Source: an uncultured Gilliamella sp. (GTDB lineage Bacteria > Pseudomonadota > Gammaproteobacteria > Enterobacterales > Enterobacteriaceae). From it: a DNA stretch of 5,938 bases. The position numbers were made by a program, and so were the translations under genes. Where the stretch lies: NCBI GenBank assembly GCA_945291235.1, contig CALYQY010000109.1, positions 1 to 5,938 of the forward strand. The letters run 5' to 3'. This document shows positions 1 through 5,938 of the stretch, one piece after another (within the stretch, counting starts at the first letter, position 1; every line of letters begins with the position of its first letter). Below the pieces are notes generated by a model. The model had not been told where the DNA came from. It was given only the letters and a program-made list of their open reading frames with translations, and made no database searches.

Positions 1-781
1 GTTCATCCTGACATTCAACCACAATTCCTGTTGGAATATGCGTAATACGAATAGCTGAATCGGTTGTATTAACGTGCTGCCCCCCTGCCCCAGACGAACG
101 ATAAGTGTCAATTTTTAAGTCAGCGGGATTAATTTCAGGCATTTCTGCTTCTGGAATTTCAGGTAACACCGCAACCGTACATGCAGATGTATGAATACGA
201 CCTTGCGATTCTGTTTCAGGTACACGCTGCACACGATGACCACCCGATTCAAATTTTAAGTTACCATAAACGCCGTCGCCACTGACTAACATAATGACTT
301 CTTTATAGCCACCATGCTCACCCTCATTGGCACTCATAATTTCAACTCGCCAATGACGGGATTCTGCATATCTTGTATACATTCTTGCAAGATCGCCAGC
401 GAATATTGCTGCTTCATCTCCACCTGTTCCAGCTCGAACTTCAACAAAGCAGTTATAATCATCATTGGGATCTTTAGGTAATAATAAAACTTGTAACTGC
501 TTTTCTTGCTCTTCGATACGGTTTAACGCTTCATTTAACTCTTCTTGAGCCATTTCACTCATTTCAGGATCGGCAAGCATCATTTTAGCAGTTTCAATAT
601 CTTCTTGAGTCTGCTTCCAACTTGTAAAACATTTCACCACACCCGTTAATTGCGCATATTCTTTAGAAAGAGTACGGAATCGATTTTGATCGGCAATCAC
701 CGATGCATCAGACAATAACGCTTGAACCTCTTCGTAGCGCTCTTGCAAAGTTTCTAACTTACTGATAATTGAGGGTTTCAT
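1..781 (-). CDS. prfA: Peptide chain release factor 1 (RF1), N-terminal part, cut by window edge
   Basis: RF1 recognises UAA and UAG stop codons in the ribosomal A site and triggers hydrolysis of peptidyl-tRNA. I translated the minus strand from the ATG at 781-779. It gives 260 intact codons beginning [20 protein letters not shown], with no frameshift; the family is usually about 360 residues, so roughly 100 C-terminal residues lie beyond position 1. Visible in order are the helical N-terminal domain (about 1-100), the [11 protein letters not shown] segment opening the central domain, the codon-recognition tripeptide P188-E189-T190 (PxT class; E. coli has PAT), and the catalytic GGQ loop at G233-G234-Q235. 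GGQ numbering matches E. coli RF1 exactly, which supports this start. PxT rather than SPF separates it from RF2. No strong Shine-Dalgarno is visible just upstream. In E. coli prfA follows hemA; here nothing is encoded on the same strand for at least 416 bases upstream, so it probably has its own promoter. Confidence 0.97.
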   Translation of the reverse strand, partial: MKPSIISKLETLQERYEEVQALLSDASVIADQNRFRTLSKEYAQLTGVVKCFTSWKQTQEDIETAKMMLADPEMSEMAQEELNEALNRIEEQEKQLQVLLLPKDPNDDYNCFVEVRAGTGGDEAAIFAGDLARMYTRYAESRHWRVEIMSANEGEHGGYKEVIMLVSGDGVYGNLKFESGGHRVQRVPETESQGRIHTSACTVAVLPEIPEAEMPEINPADLKIDTYRSSGAGGQHVNTTDSAIRITHIPTGIVVECQDE

Positions 782-824
782 ATAAAAGTCTATTTTTAAT
801 CGTGAATAAATGAATTTGCGGGGC

Positions 825-853
825 ATTATATACTTAATCGCCTTTAAAATACA
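825..853 (-). promoter_or_regulatory. Putative sigma70 promoter for prfA
   Basis: On the minus strand a perfect -10 hexamer TATAAT lies at 830-825, followed at once by the GC-rich run GCCCCGC. At 17 bp spacing the -35 position (853-848) reads TGTATT, a poor match to TTGACA. A GC-rich discriminator is known from growth-rate and stringently controlled promoters of translation genes, which would suit a release factor, but that link is inference. The -10 ends about 43 bases upstream of the prfA ATG, giving a short leader. Confidence 0.55.
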
Positions 854-892
854 GTTTCCCTACTTTTTCATCCTTGCAACTATTAATAATGC

Positions 893-908
893 TGTGAAAT
901 ATCTCAGA
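893..908. promoter_or_regulatory. CRP-like operator, distal site
   Basis: The sequence TGTGA-AATATC-TCAGA matches the CRP consensus TGTGA-N6-TCACA at 9 of 10 core positions. Its centre (900.5) lies about 108-110 bp upstream of the predicted manA start point and about 80 bp upstream of the predicted prfA start point. It could serve either promoter, or act jointly with the proximal site 46 bp away. This is a sequence match only. Confidence 0.55.
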
Positions 909-938
909 ATTTTATTTTAAACACAGACATTCAAAAAG

Positions 939-954
939 TGTTATTCATTTCACA
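939..954. promoter_or_regulatory. CRP-like operator, proximal to manA promoter
   Basis: The sequence TGTTA-TTCATT-TCACA matches the CRP consensus at 9 of 10 core positions and is flanked by A-rich DNA. The centre at 946.5 is about 61.5-63.5 bp upstream of the start point predicted from the TATAAT at 998-1003. This is the canonical class I position, where CRP contacts the RNA polymerase alpha C-terminal domain. The weak -35 of that promoter fits an activator-dependent promoter. Catabolite-activated manA expression is the inference. Confidence 0.6.
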
Positions 955-973
955 AAAATCACTTTTTAATCTT

Positions 974-1003
974 TTCAAAAATTTGCTTAGTCGTTACTAT
1001 AAT
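974..1003 (+). promoter_or_regulatory. Putative sigma70 promoter for manA
   Basis: A perfect -10 hexamer TATAAT lies at 998-1003. At 18 bp spacing, TTCAAA (974-979) matches the -35 consensus at 4 of 6 positions. The start point would fall near 1008-1010, leaving a leader of about 190 bases before manA. The combination of strong -10, weak -35 and a CRP-like site at about -62 is coherent. Other AT-rich sequences nearer manA could also act as promoters. Confidence 0.5.
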
Positions 1004-1197
1004 TCAGTTGATTGATTACTTTGTTAAAAGGTCTTTACTTTATTCAACACTTTTTATGAATACAGGAAAAGATAACTAAAAATATGTTAAATGATCGGTT
1101 TAAGGCACAGATTTTACTGTTAAATAACGTTTATTAAGAAGGAATAAGCTTAAATATCAATATTCGCATCACATTCACTCTTTTACAGGTTGATAAT

Positions 1198-2385
1198 ATG
1201 AAGCAAACGATATGGAAACTTGAAAATTGTATTAAAGATTATGATTGGGGAAGTATCGATAGTATTACGACTTTATTTGGTATTAAAAGCCCAAGCCAAA
1301 AGCCGATGGCTGAAATATGGATGGGTATACATCCTCTGGGTTGTTCAAAGATTATCGGTTTAAATGGCGAAAAGATAAATCTTAATGCGCTTATCAATCA
1401 AAACCCATTGCAGATTTTGGGTAAAAATACTTATCAACTTTTCGGTACTCTTCCCTATTTATTCAAAGTACTCGCAGCAAATAAACCCCTTTCAGTTCAG
1501 GTTCATCCGACTAAAGCTGATGCTCAAAAAGCTTTTGAAAAAGAAAATAAATTAGGTATCGATCTTCATTCACCAAACCGAAATTTTAAAGATCCCAATC
1601 ATAAACCAGAATTATTGTATGCACTCACGCCATTTAAAGCCATGAATTCGTTTCGACCGATTGAGCAAATATTATCATTTTTTTCGCAAATAACTATCCC
1701 TATTTTTAACCATGAATTAGCACAATTACAAAATAATCATCATCCAAAACAACTGAAACACTTTTTTCAATTCTTGTTGAATCTTTCACCAGACCAAAAA
1801 TTACAAGCTATTCATCAATTATTAGCCTGTACTAGAAGTTTCAATCAAGAGCCTTTTTTAACCATTCATACACTGGTAAAAGATTATCCTAACGATATTG
1901 GTTTGTTTATGCCTTTAATTTTAAATGTGATTGAACTCAAGCCATCTCAAGCGATGTTTTTACATGCCCAAACACCGCATTGTTATTTATCGGGAACCGG
2001 TTTTGAAGTGATGGCAAATTCAGATAATGTTTTAAGAGCAGGTTTAACCCATAAGTTTATTGATATTGACGCATTAATAGCGAATACGAACTTTAGCAGT
2101 ATTGATGCTAGTGAATTGCTAATTAATCCGTTAATTAATCATAATAAAATTGATTTTCCTGTTCCCGTTAATGATTTTAAATTTGAAATCATTCAAAGTG
2201 ATCTTCAATTAAGAAAAGAAAAAGTCAACAGCCCTCAAATCCTATTTTGTGCAAATGGCGCTATTACATTAACAACAAAACATGAAGTACTCACTTTAAA
2301 TAAAGGGGAATCAGTGTTTATTGCGTATCATGCCAAATATTATAGTTATAGTGGGAAAGGATGTTTTGCAAAAGTGAGTGATTAA
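1198..2385 (+). CDS. manA: Mannose-6-phosphate isomerase, class I
   Basis: This cytoplasmic zinc enzyme interconverts mannose-6-phosphate and fructose-6-phosphate. It lets mannose enter glycolysis, or supplies mannose-6-phosphate for mannosylated polymers. The 395-residue length is normal for the E. coli-type enzyme (about 391). The N-terminus carries the family signature DYDWGS and, further on, MAEIWMG. The predicted zinc ligands are all present: Q101 and H103 in the QVHP motif, E138 in KPELLYA, and H261 in TPHCYLSG. The active-site arginine is R280 in the conserved NSDNVLRAGLT block. The C-terminal jelly-roll region (about 310-395) is complete. ATG 1198 is chosen because it aligns with the family start; ACAGG at 1185-1189 is a modest Shine-Dalgarno 8 bases upstream. 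An in-frame TAA at 1135-1137 blocks long extension. By eye the gene is more AT-rich than the pyruvate dehydrogenase genes. It stands alone, converging on lpdA, so its pathway partners lie elsewhere. Confidence 0.96.
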   Translation: MKQTIWKLENCIKDYDWGSIDSITTLFGIKSPSQKPMAEIWMGIHPLGCSKIIGLNGEKINLNALINQNPLQILGKNTYQLFGTLPYLFKVLAANKPLSVQVHPTKADAQKAFEKENKLGIDLHSPNRNFKDPNHKPELLYALTPFKAMNSFRPIEQILSFFSQITIPIFNHELAQLQNNHHPKQLKHFFQFLLNLSPDQKLQAIHQLLACTRSFNQEPFLTIHTLVKDYPNDIGLFMPLILNVIELKPSQAMFLHAQTPHCYLSGTGFEVMANSDNVLRAGLTHKFIDIDALIANTNFSSIDASELLINPLINHNKIDFPVPVNDFKFEIIQSDLQLRKEKVNSPQILFCANGAITLTTKHEVLTLNKGESVFIAYHAKYYSYSGKGCFAKVSD

Positions 2386-2410
2386 AAAAAAGCCGTCAAT
2401 CATTGACGGC
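2384..2410 (-). terminator. Rho-independent terminator of the aceEF-lpdA operon
   Basis: GCCGTCAA (2392-2399) pairs with TTGACGGC (2403-2410) around a TCA loop, giving an 8 bp GC-rich stem. Read leftward, the stem is followed by eight U residues encoded by the A tract 2384-2391, a textbook intrinsic terminator starting 37 bases past the lpdA stop codon. Read rightward, only ATAAATTTTA follows the stem, so it may also stop manA transcripts but less efficiently. The leftward U tract overlaps the last two bases of the manA stop codon (TAA 2383-2385). Confidence 0.88.
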
Positions 2411-2446
2411 ATAAATTTTAAGATAGATAGAATGACTGAATATAAA

Positions 2447-3871
2447 CTATTTTTTTACTGCTTTCGGATTCGGTAAATCAGTTACCGTTCCTTCATAAAT
2501 TTCAGCAGCAAGTCCAATTGATTCATGAAGTGTTGGATGCGCATGAATAGTTAAGGCTATATCTTCGGCATCACACCCCATTTCAACCGCAAGGGTAATC
2601 TCTCCAAGCAATTCACCGCCATTAGCGCCAACGACTGCGCCACCTAAAAGGCGATTATCTGCTTTATTGAAGATCAGCTTAGTCATCCCTTGTGAACAAT
2701 CCGATGCGATAGCTCGCCCAGATGCTGCCCATGGGAAGATAGACACTTCATAATCGATACCCTTTTCTTTCGCTTCTTTTTCGGTTAAACCAACCCAAGC
2801 AACCTCTGGCTCAGTATAAGCAATAGAAGGAATCGTTTTTGGATCAAAATAGTGTTTTTTGCCCGCAATCACTTCAGCAGCCACATGTCCTTCGTGAACG
2901 CCCTTATGCGCAAGCATTGGTTGACCAACAATATCACCTATAGCATAGATATGTGGAACATTGGTGCGCATTTGTTTATCGACTTCAATAAAACCACGAT
3001 CAGTAACGTTCACGCCGGCTTTTTCAGCACTAATTAGTTTTCCATTTGGCGAACGTCCAATTGCCACTAATACGGCATCATAAGTGTGTGTTTCAGTGGT
3101 TCCGTCTTTTTTCTCCATAGTGACGTAAATCGCATCATGTTTTGCTTCAACCGTCGTTACTTTTGTTTCAAGACGTAAGGTGAATTTATCCTGAATTTGC
3201 TTAGTAAAGACTTTGATCACATCTTTATCAGCAGCAGGAATGACCTGATCAAACATTTCAACCACATCAACTTCTGAACCTAAGGCATGATAAACCGTGC
3301 CCATTTCAAGCCCAATAATTCCCCCACCCATTAATAATAATTTTTTAGGGATGGTTGTCAAAGCAAGCGCATCTGTGGAATCCCAAATACGAGGATCATC
3401 ATGCGGAATAAAAGGTAATTTAATTGGTCGAGACCCAGCTGCAATAATAGCATTATCAAACGTAATTTTAGTAATACCTTTTGCAGAAGTCACATCCATA
3501 GTATGACTACCGGTAAATTGCGCTTCGCCCTGAATAACATTGACTTTACGCATTTTAGCCATACCTGCTAATCCATTAGTTAACTGATTAATGACCTTCT
3601 CTTTCCAACCTCGAACTTTATCCAGTTCAAGTTTAGGTGTACCAAAATGAATTCCATGTTCTGTCAGTGATTTGGCTTCGTCCATGACTTTAGCTACATG
3701 CAAAAGTGCTTTAGAAGGAATACATCCCACATTTAAGCATACGCCACCCAATGTAGAATAGCGTTCAACTAACGTTACGTCTAATCCAAGATCGGCGGCA
3801 CGGAACGCAGCAGAATAACCTGCTGGACCAGCACCTAAAACCACCACTTGTGTTTTAACTTCTTGACTCAT
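2447..3871 (-). CDS. lpdA: Dihydrolipoyl dehydrogenase (E3)
   Basis: This FAD-dependent enzyme re-oxidises dihydrolipoyl groups on E2 with NAD+, closing the pyruvate dehydrogenase cycle. The family member in E. coli also serves 2-oxoglutarate dehydrogenase and glycine cleavage. The 474 residues equal the E. coli length. In order, the protein shows the FAD dinucleotide fold GAGPAG (13-18) and the redox-active disulfide CLNVGC with C45 and C50. Next come the NAD fold GGGIIG (182-187), the second FAD contact GDI around 312-314, and the C-terminal dimerisation domain with the catalytic pair H445 and E450 in HPTLHE. The ATG at 3871 is preceded by AGGAGA (3879-3884), 7 bases away. Only 16 bases separate it from the aceF stop codon, and no promoter is visible in that gap, so it is almost certainly co-transcribed with aceEF. 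No key residue is missing. Confidence 0.97.
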   Translation of the reverse strand: MSQEVKTQVVVLGAGPAGYSAAFRAADLGLDVTLVERYSTLGGVCLNVGCIPSKALLHVAKVMDEAKSLTEHGIHFGTPKLELDKVRGWKEKVINQLTNGLAGMAKMRKVNVIQGEAQFTGSHTMDVTSAKGITKITFDNAIIAAGSRPIKLPFIPHDDPRIWDSTDALALTTIPKKLLLMGGGIIGLEMGTVYHALGSEVDVVEMFDQVIPAADKDVIKVFTKQIQDKFTLRLETKVTTVEAKHDAIYVTMEKKDGTTETHTYDAVLVAIGRSPNGKLISAEKAGVNVTDRGFIEVDKQMRTNVPHIYAIGDIVGQPMLAHKGVHEGHVAAEVIAGKKHYFDPKTIPSIAYTEPEVAWVGLTEKEAKEKGIDYEVSIFPWAASGRAIASDCSQGMTKLIFNKADNRLLGGAVVGANGGELLGEITLAVEMGCDAEDIALTIHAHPTLHESIGLAAEIYEGTVTDLPNPKAVKK

Positions 3872-3878
3872 AATTTAT

Positions 3879-3884
3879 TCTCCT
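3879..3884 (-). promoter_or_regulatory. Ribosome binding site of lpdA
   Basis: AGGAGA on the minus strand, 7 bases before the lpdA ATG, fixes the start. It lies wholly within the 16-base aceF-lpdA gap. Confidence 0.85.
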
Positions 3885-3887
3885 AAA

Positions 3888-5492
3888 CTACATCACTAAT
3901 CGACGTAAGTCAGATAAGACGTTAACAATATGGCTTAAGAAGCGTGCACCGTCTGCACCATCAATCACACGATGATCAAATGACAGAGATAAAGGTAACA
4001 TTAAACGTGGCGTAAACTCTTTACCATTCCATACAGGTTTCATACTTGAGCGTGACACCCCTAAAATACCGACTTCAGGTGCATTCACAATTGGGGTAAA
4101 TGAAGTTGTACCAATACCACCTAAACTTGAAATTGTAAAACATCCGCCCTGCATATCCGCACCGGTTAATTTACCTTCACGAGCTTTTTTCGAGATTTCG
4201 GCAAGTTCACGAGATAACTCAACGATGCCTTTTTTATTGACATCTTTAAATACCGGTACGACTAAACCGTTTGGCGTATCAACTGCGACACCAATATTGA
4301 TGTATTTTTTGATAATCAAGGTTTGCGCATCTTCCGATAATGAACTATTAAAACGTGGATAAGCAGTTAATGCACTTGCCACCGCTTTCATAATAAACAC
4401 TAATGGCGTGATTTTAAGATCAAGTTTTTTCTTCTCTGCTTCGGCATTTTGTTGTTTACGGAATGCTTCTAAATCCGTAATATCGGTTTCGTCAAATTCA
4501 GTAACATGAGGAATCATGACCCAGTTACGATGTAAATTTGCTCCTGACACTTTTTGGATTTTAGTTAATGGTAAAGTTTCAGTTTCACCAAATTTGCTAA
4601 AATCAACTTTCGGCCATGGTAATAATCCCGGTAATGCTCCGCCTGCTGTACCACTCTCAACTTGTTTCACCGCATTTTTAACGTAAGCTTGAATATCTTC
4701 ACGTAGGATTCGGTTTTTAGGCCCTGTTGGTGATACTTTAGCCAGATTCACGCCAAATTCACGCGCTAAACGACGAACAGAAGGTGTTGCATGTGCATAT
4801 GCATCATTTTCAACAAAATCATTACTTGCCGTTGTAGAAGCCGTTGCAGCAGGAGTAGAAACATTACTCACCGGTGCAGCAACTGAAGCTGATTTTTCTG
4901 GTGCTGTCGGCGCTGGCGTTGCAGTTGCAGCGTTAGCTGGCGCACTGCTGGATGCCGTTTCAAATTCCATAATTTTGGAACCTGTCTTCACTTTATCGCC
5001 AACTTTAACTGTTATCGTTTTAACCACACCTGCGATAGAGGCAGGTATTTCCATTGAGGCTTTATCGCCTTCAACAGTAATAAGTGAATCATCTACCGAT
5101 ATAGTATCACCGACTTTCACTAAAATTTCGGTCACTTCGACTTCGTCACCGCCAATATCTGGCACATTAACATCGACTGTTTGACTTACGGTTGCAGCCG
5201 CTGGAGCAACATCGACTTTCGGGGCAGACTCTGCTTGAGCTGGCGCAGATTCTGCGCCATTCTCGGTATCAAATACCATAATATCGACACCAGTTTTAAC
5301 TTTATCGCCGACTTTGACTGAGATAGATTTTACGATCCCTGCTTGTGGCGCAGGGATTTCCATTGAGGCTTTATCGCCTTCAACCGTTAATAATGATTGA
5401 TCGACTTCTACCTTGTCTCCCACTTTTACAAGGATTTCGGTGACTTCGACTTCATCACTGCCAATGTCAGGTAATTTAATTTCAATACTCAT
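3888..5492 (-). CDS. aceF: Dihydrolipoamide acetyltransferase (E2 of pyruvate dehydrogenase), two lipoyl domains
   Basis: This is the core of the pyruvate dehydrogenase complex. It carries the acetyl group from E1 on swinging lipoyl arms and transfers it to CoA. The 534-residue protein reads as lipoyl domain 1 (about 2-76, lipoyl lysine K41 in EGDKASME) and an Ala/Pro-rich linker (about 80-103). Lipoyl domain 2 follows (about 105-179, K144 in the same motif), then a longer Ala/Ser/Pro/Thr linker (about 181-225). A peripheral subunit-binding domain (about 234-272, [14 protein letters not shown]) precedes the catalytic domain (about 300-534). The catalytic domain has the active-site [10 protein letters not shown] motif with H507. 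E. coli AceF has three lipoyl domains and is about 630 residues, so this is a shorter two-domain form with nothing broken. The pyruvate rather than 2-oxoglutarate assignment rests on the aceE neighbour and the multiple lipoyl domains. ATG 5492 follows AGAGGT. Confidence 0.97.
   Translation of the reverse strand: MSIEIKLPDIGSDEVEVTEILVKVGDKVEVDQSLLTVEGDKASMEIPAPQAGIVKSISVKVGDKVKTGVDIMVFDTENGAESAPAQAESAPKVDVAPAAATVSQTVDVNVPDIGGDEVEVTEILVKVGDTISVDDSLITVEGDKASMEIPASIAGVVKTITVKVGDKVKTGSKIMEFETASSSAPANAATATPAPTAPEKSASVAAPVSNVSTPAATASTTASNDFVENDAYAHATPSVRRLAREFGVNLAKVSPTGPKNRILREDIQAYVKNAVKQVESGTAGGALPGLLPWPKVDFSKFGETETLPLTKIQKVSGANLHRNWVMIPHVTEFDETDITDLEAFRKQQNAEAEKKKLDLKITPLVFIMKAVASALTAYPRFNSSLSEDAQTLIIKKYINIGVAVDTPNGLVVPVFKDVNKKGIVELSRELAEISKKAREGKLTGADMQGGCFTISSLGGIGTTSFTPIVNAPEVGILGVSRSSMKPVWNGKEFTPRLMLPLSLSFDHRVIDGADGARFLSHIVNVLSDLRRLVM
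5047..5075. repeat. 29 bp direct repeat, copy in lipoyl domain 2
   Basis: This stretch is identical base for base to 5356-5384. It encodes the lipoylation-site segment around K144 of AceF. The copies are 309 bases (103 codons) apart, exactly the lipoyl-domain repeat period, and sit inside a longer diverged duplication covering both domains. Confidence 0.9.
5356..5384. repeat. 29 bp direct repeat, copy in lipoyl domain 1
   Basis: This is the partner of the repeat at 5047-5075 and encodes the segment around K41 of AceF. Sequence outside the 29 bases is similar but has several synonymous and non-synonymous differences, so the perfect identity is local. Confidence 0.9.
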
Positions 5493-5499
5493 GTTGGTT

Positions 5500-5505
5500 A
5501 CCTCT
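5500..5505 (-). promoter_or_regulatory. Ribosome binding site of aceF, overlapping the aceE stop
   Basis: AGAGGT lies 7 bases before the aceF ATG. Its first base is the last base of the aceE TAA stop codon (5507-5505). Ribosomes ending aceE translation therefore release right on the aceF initiation signal, which favours coupled translation. Confidence 0.8.
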
Positions 5506-5938
5506 TATGCAATACGTGGGTTTAATTTGTCAGCATTGATTTCAAACTTTTTAATCGCTTCATCAACAACGCTGGCTTTAATATCACCACGTTTAGCAAG
5601 CTCACCTAATGCTGCAACAACAACATAAGATGCATCCACTTCAAAATGATGGCGTAAGTTTTCACGGCTATCACTGCGACCAAAACCATCAGTACCAAGT
5701 ACTCTGTAACTTTCAGCAGGTACAAAGGCACGGATTTGCTCAGCAAACAGTTTCATATAGTCTGTTGAAACCACGGCTGGGTTATTATTCATAATTTGTG
5801 TTACATAAGGTACTTTTGGTTTTTCACTTGGATGTAACATGTTATAACGCTCACAATCTTGACCTTCACGAGCCAATTCAGTGAACGAAGTAACACTATA
5901 TACATCGGATCCAATGCCGTAATCTTTAGCCAAAATTT
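5505..5938 (-). CDS. aceE: Pyruvate dehydrogenase E1 component, C-terminal fragment cut by window edge
   Basis: AceE is the thiamine-diphosphate-dependent E1 that decarboxylates pyruvate and reductively acetylates the lipoyl groups of AceF. Only the last 144 codons are in the window. The reading frame runs open through the right edge, with Ile and Leu codons at 5936-5931, so the gene continues outside; the full enzyme is usually about 890 residues. The segment matches the end of the homodimeric E. coli-type E1, including SDVYSVTSFTELAR, STDYMKLFAEQ, the very conserved GTDGFGRSDSRENLRHHFEV, and the ending NPRIA. This is the C-terminal domain, so the thiamine-diphosphate and active-site histidines are not visible here. 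It lies 12 bases upstream of aceF in the same operon. A TTG at 5933-5931 could be misread as a start codon; it is an internal leucine. Confidence 0.96.
   Translation of the reverse strand, partial: ILAKDYGIGSDVYSVTSFTELAREGQDCERYNMLHPSEKPKVPYVTQIMNNNPAVVSTDYMKLFAEQIRAFVPAESYRVLGTDGFGRSDSRENLRHHFEVDASYVVVAALGELAKRGDIKASVVDEAIKKFEINADKLNPRIA

Larger units (their letters stand above)
782..1197. other. Divergent prfA / manA intergenic regulatory region
   Basis: This is a 416-base, very AT-rich stretch with no convincing protein-coding gene. It separates the divergently read prfA and manA. It contains a leftward TATAAT with a GC-rich discriminator near prfA, two CRP-like palindromes in the middle, and a rightward TATAAT at 998-1003. 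About 190 bases of putative manA leader follow. The leader carries two tiny ATG-initiated reading frames and an unused purine-rich SD-like tract. No tRNA or known riboswitch was recognised in it. Confidence 0.8.

Noticed and set aside
1..781. RF2 (prfB) or a pseudogene of prfA
   Set aside because: The PxT tripeptide at 188-190, lack of SPF, no programmed frameshift, and GGQ at 233-235 with an unbroken frame all indicate intact RF1.
1121..1137. AT-rich near-palindrome around AACGTT as an operator
   Set aside because: Only the central AACGTT is symmetric and the flanks match poorly; such short symmetry is expected by chance in AT-rich DNA.
1138..1197. N-terminal extension of manA to a start just after the AAGAAGGAAT tract
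   Set aside because: No ATG, GTG or TTG occurs in that frame before 1198, and the extra residues have no counterpart in the family, whereas ATG 1198 aligns well.
2852..3506. Plus-strand reading frames of 61 and 69 codons opposite lpdA
   Set aside because: They lie wholly antisense to a full-length conserved Lpd, have no ribosome site, and their sequences are not protein-like.
4975..5794. Plus-strand frames opposite aceF and the end of aceE, two of which look alike
   Set aside because: Their similarity simply mirrors the duplicated lipoyl domains on the other strand, and the coding strand is certain from AceF and AceE homology.
5931..5933. Apparent start codon of a 142-residue protein ending at 5505
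   Set aside because: It is a TTG inside the conserved AceE C-terminus, and the frame stays open to the window edge, so it is an internal leucine of a truncated gene.
1..5938. Mobile element, CRISPR array, tRNA/rRNA, toxin-antitoxin or novel defence system
   Set aside because: No inverted-repeat ends, transposase, spaced repeats, RNA gene folds or unexplained genes were found; all substantial ORFs are standard housekeeping genes.

Overview
This 5.9 kb AT-rich window looks like ordinary chromosomal core-metabolism sequence from a gammaproteobacterium. The PrfA, AceE, AceF and Lpd products resemble their enterobacterial counterparts closely along their length. AceE and AceF belong to the homodimeric-E1 / lipoyl-E2 type of pyruvate dehydrogenase complex typical of Gammaproteobacteria. 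The low GC content, the two-lipoyl-domain AceF and the tight aceE-aceF-lpdA packing suggest an AT-rich relative of the enterics, such as Orbaceae (Gilliamella/Orbus type) or Pasteurellaceae. I saw no Pasteurellaceae DNA-uptake motif, so Orbaceae is my weak preference. This placement is inference, not a proven assignment.

Layout from left to right. Positions 1-781 (minus) hold the N-terminal 260 codons of peptide chain release factor 1 (prfA), cut by the window edge. Positions 782-1197 are a 416-base divergent regulatory region. It carries a sigma70-like promoter facing prfA, a sigma70-like promoter facing manA, and two good CRP-like palindromes. One of these sits about 62 bp upstream of the predicted manA start point, the classical class I activator position. 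Positions 1198-2385 (plus) encode a complete class I mannose-6-phosphate isomerase (manA). A hairpin at 2392-2410 with an A8 tract on its manA side forms the terminator of the leftward operon and abuts the manA stop codon. Positions 2447-5938 (minus) are the end of a pyruvate dehydrogenase operon read leftward: the AceE C-terminus (partial), complete AceF (E2) and complete LpdA (E3). The gaps are only 12 and 16 bases, and each gene has a good Shine-Dalgarno sequence.

How the genes work together. AceE, AceF and Lpd form the pyruvate dehydrogenase complex, which converts pyruvate to acetyl-CoA. The E3 subunit is normally shared with 2-oxoglutarate dehydrogenase and the glycine cleavage system. 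ManA feeds mannose-6-phosphate into glycolysis as fructose-6-phosphate, and its upstream region looks built for catabolite control. PrfA terminates translation at UAA and UAG and is functionally unrelated to its neighbours. I found no mobile element, CRISPR array, tRNA, rRNA or unknown multigene system. The points of interest are regulatory and architectural.
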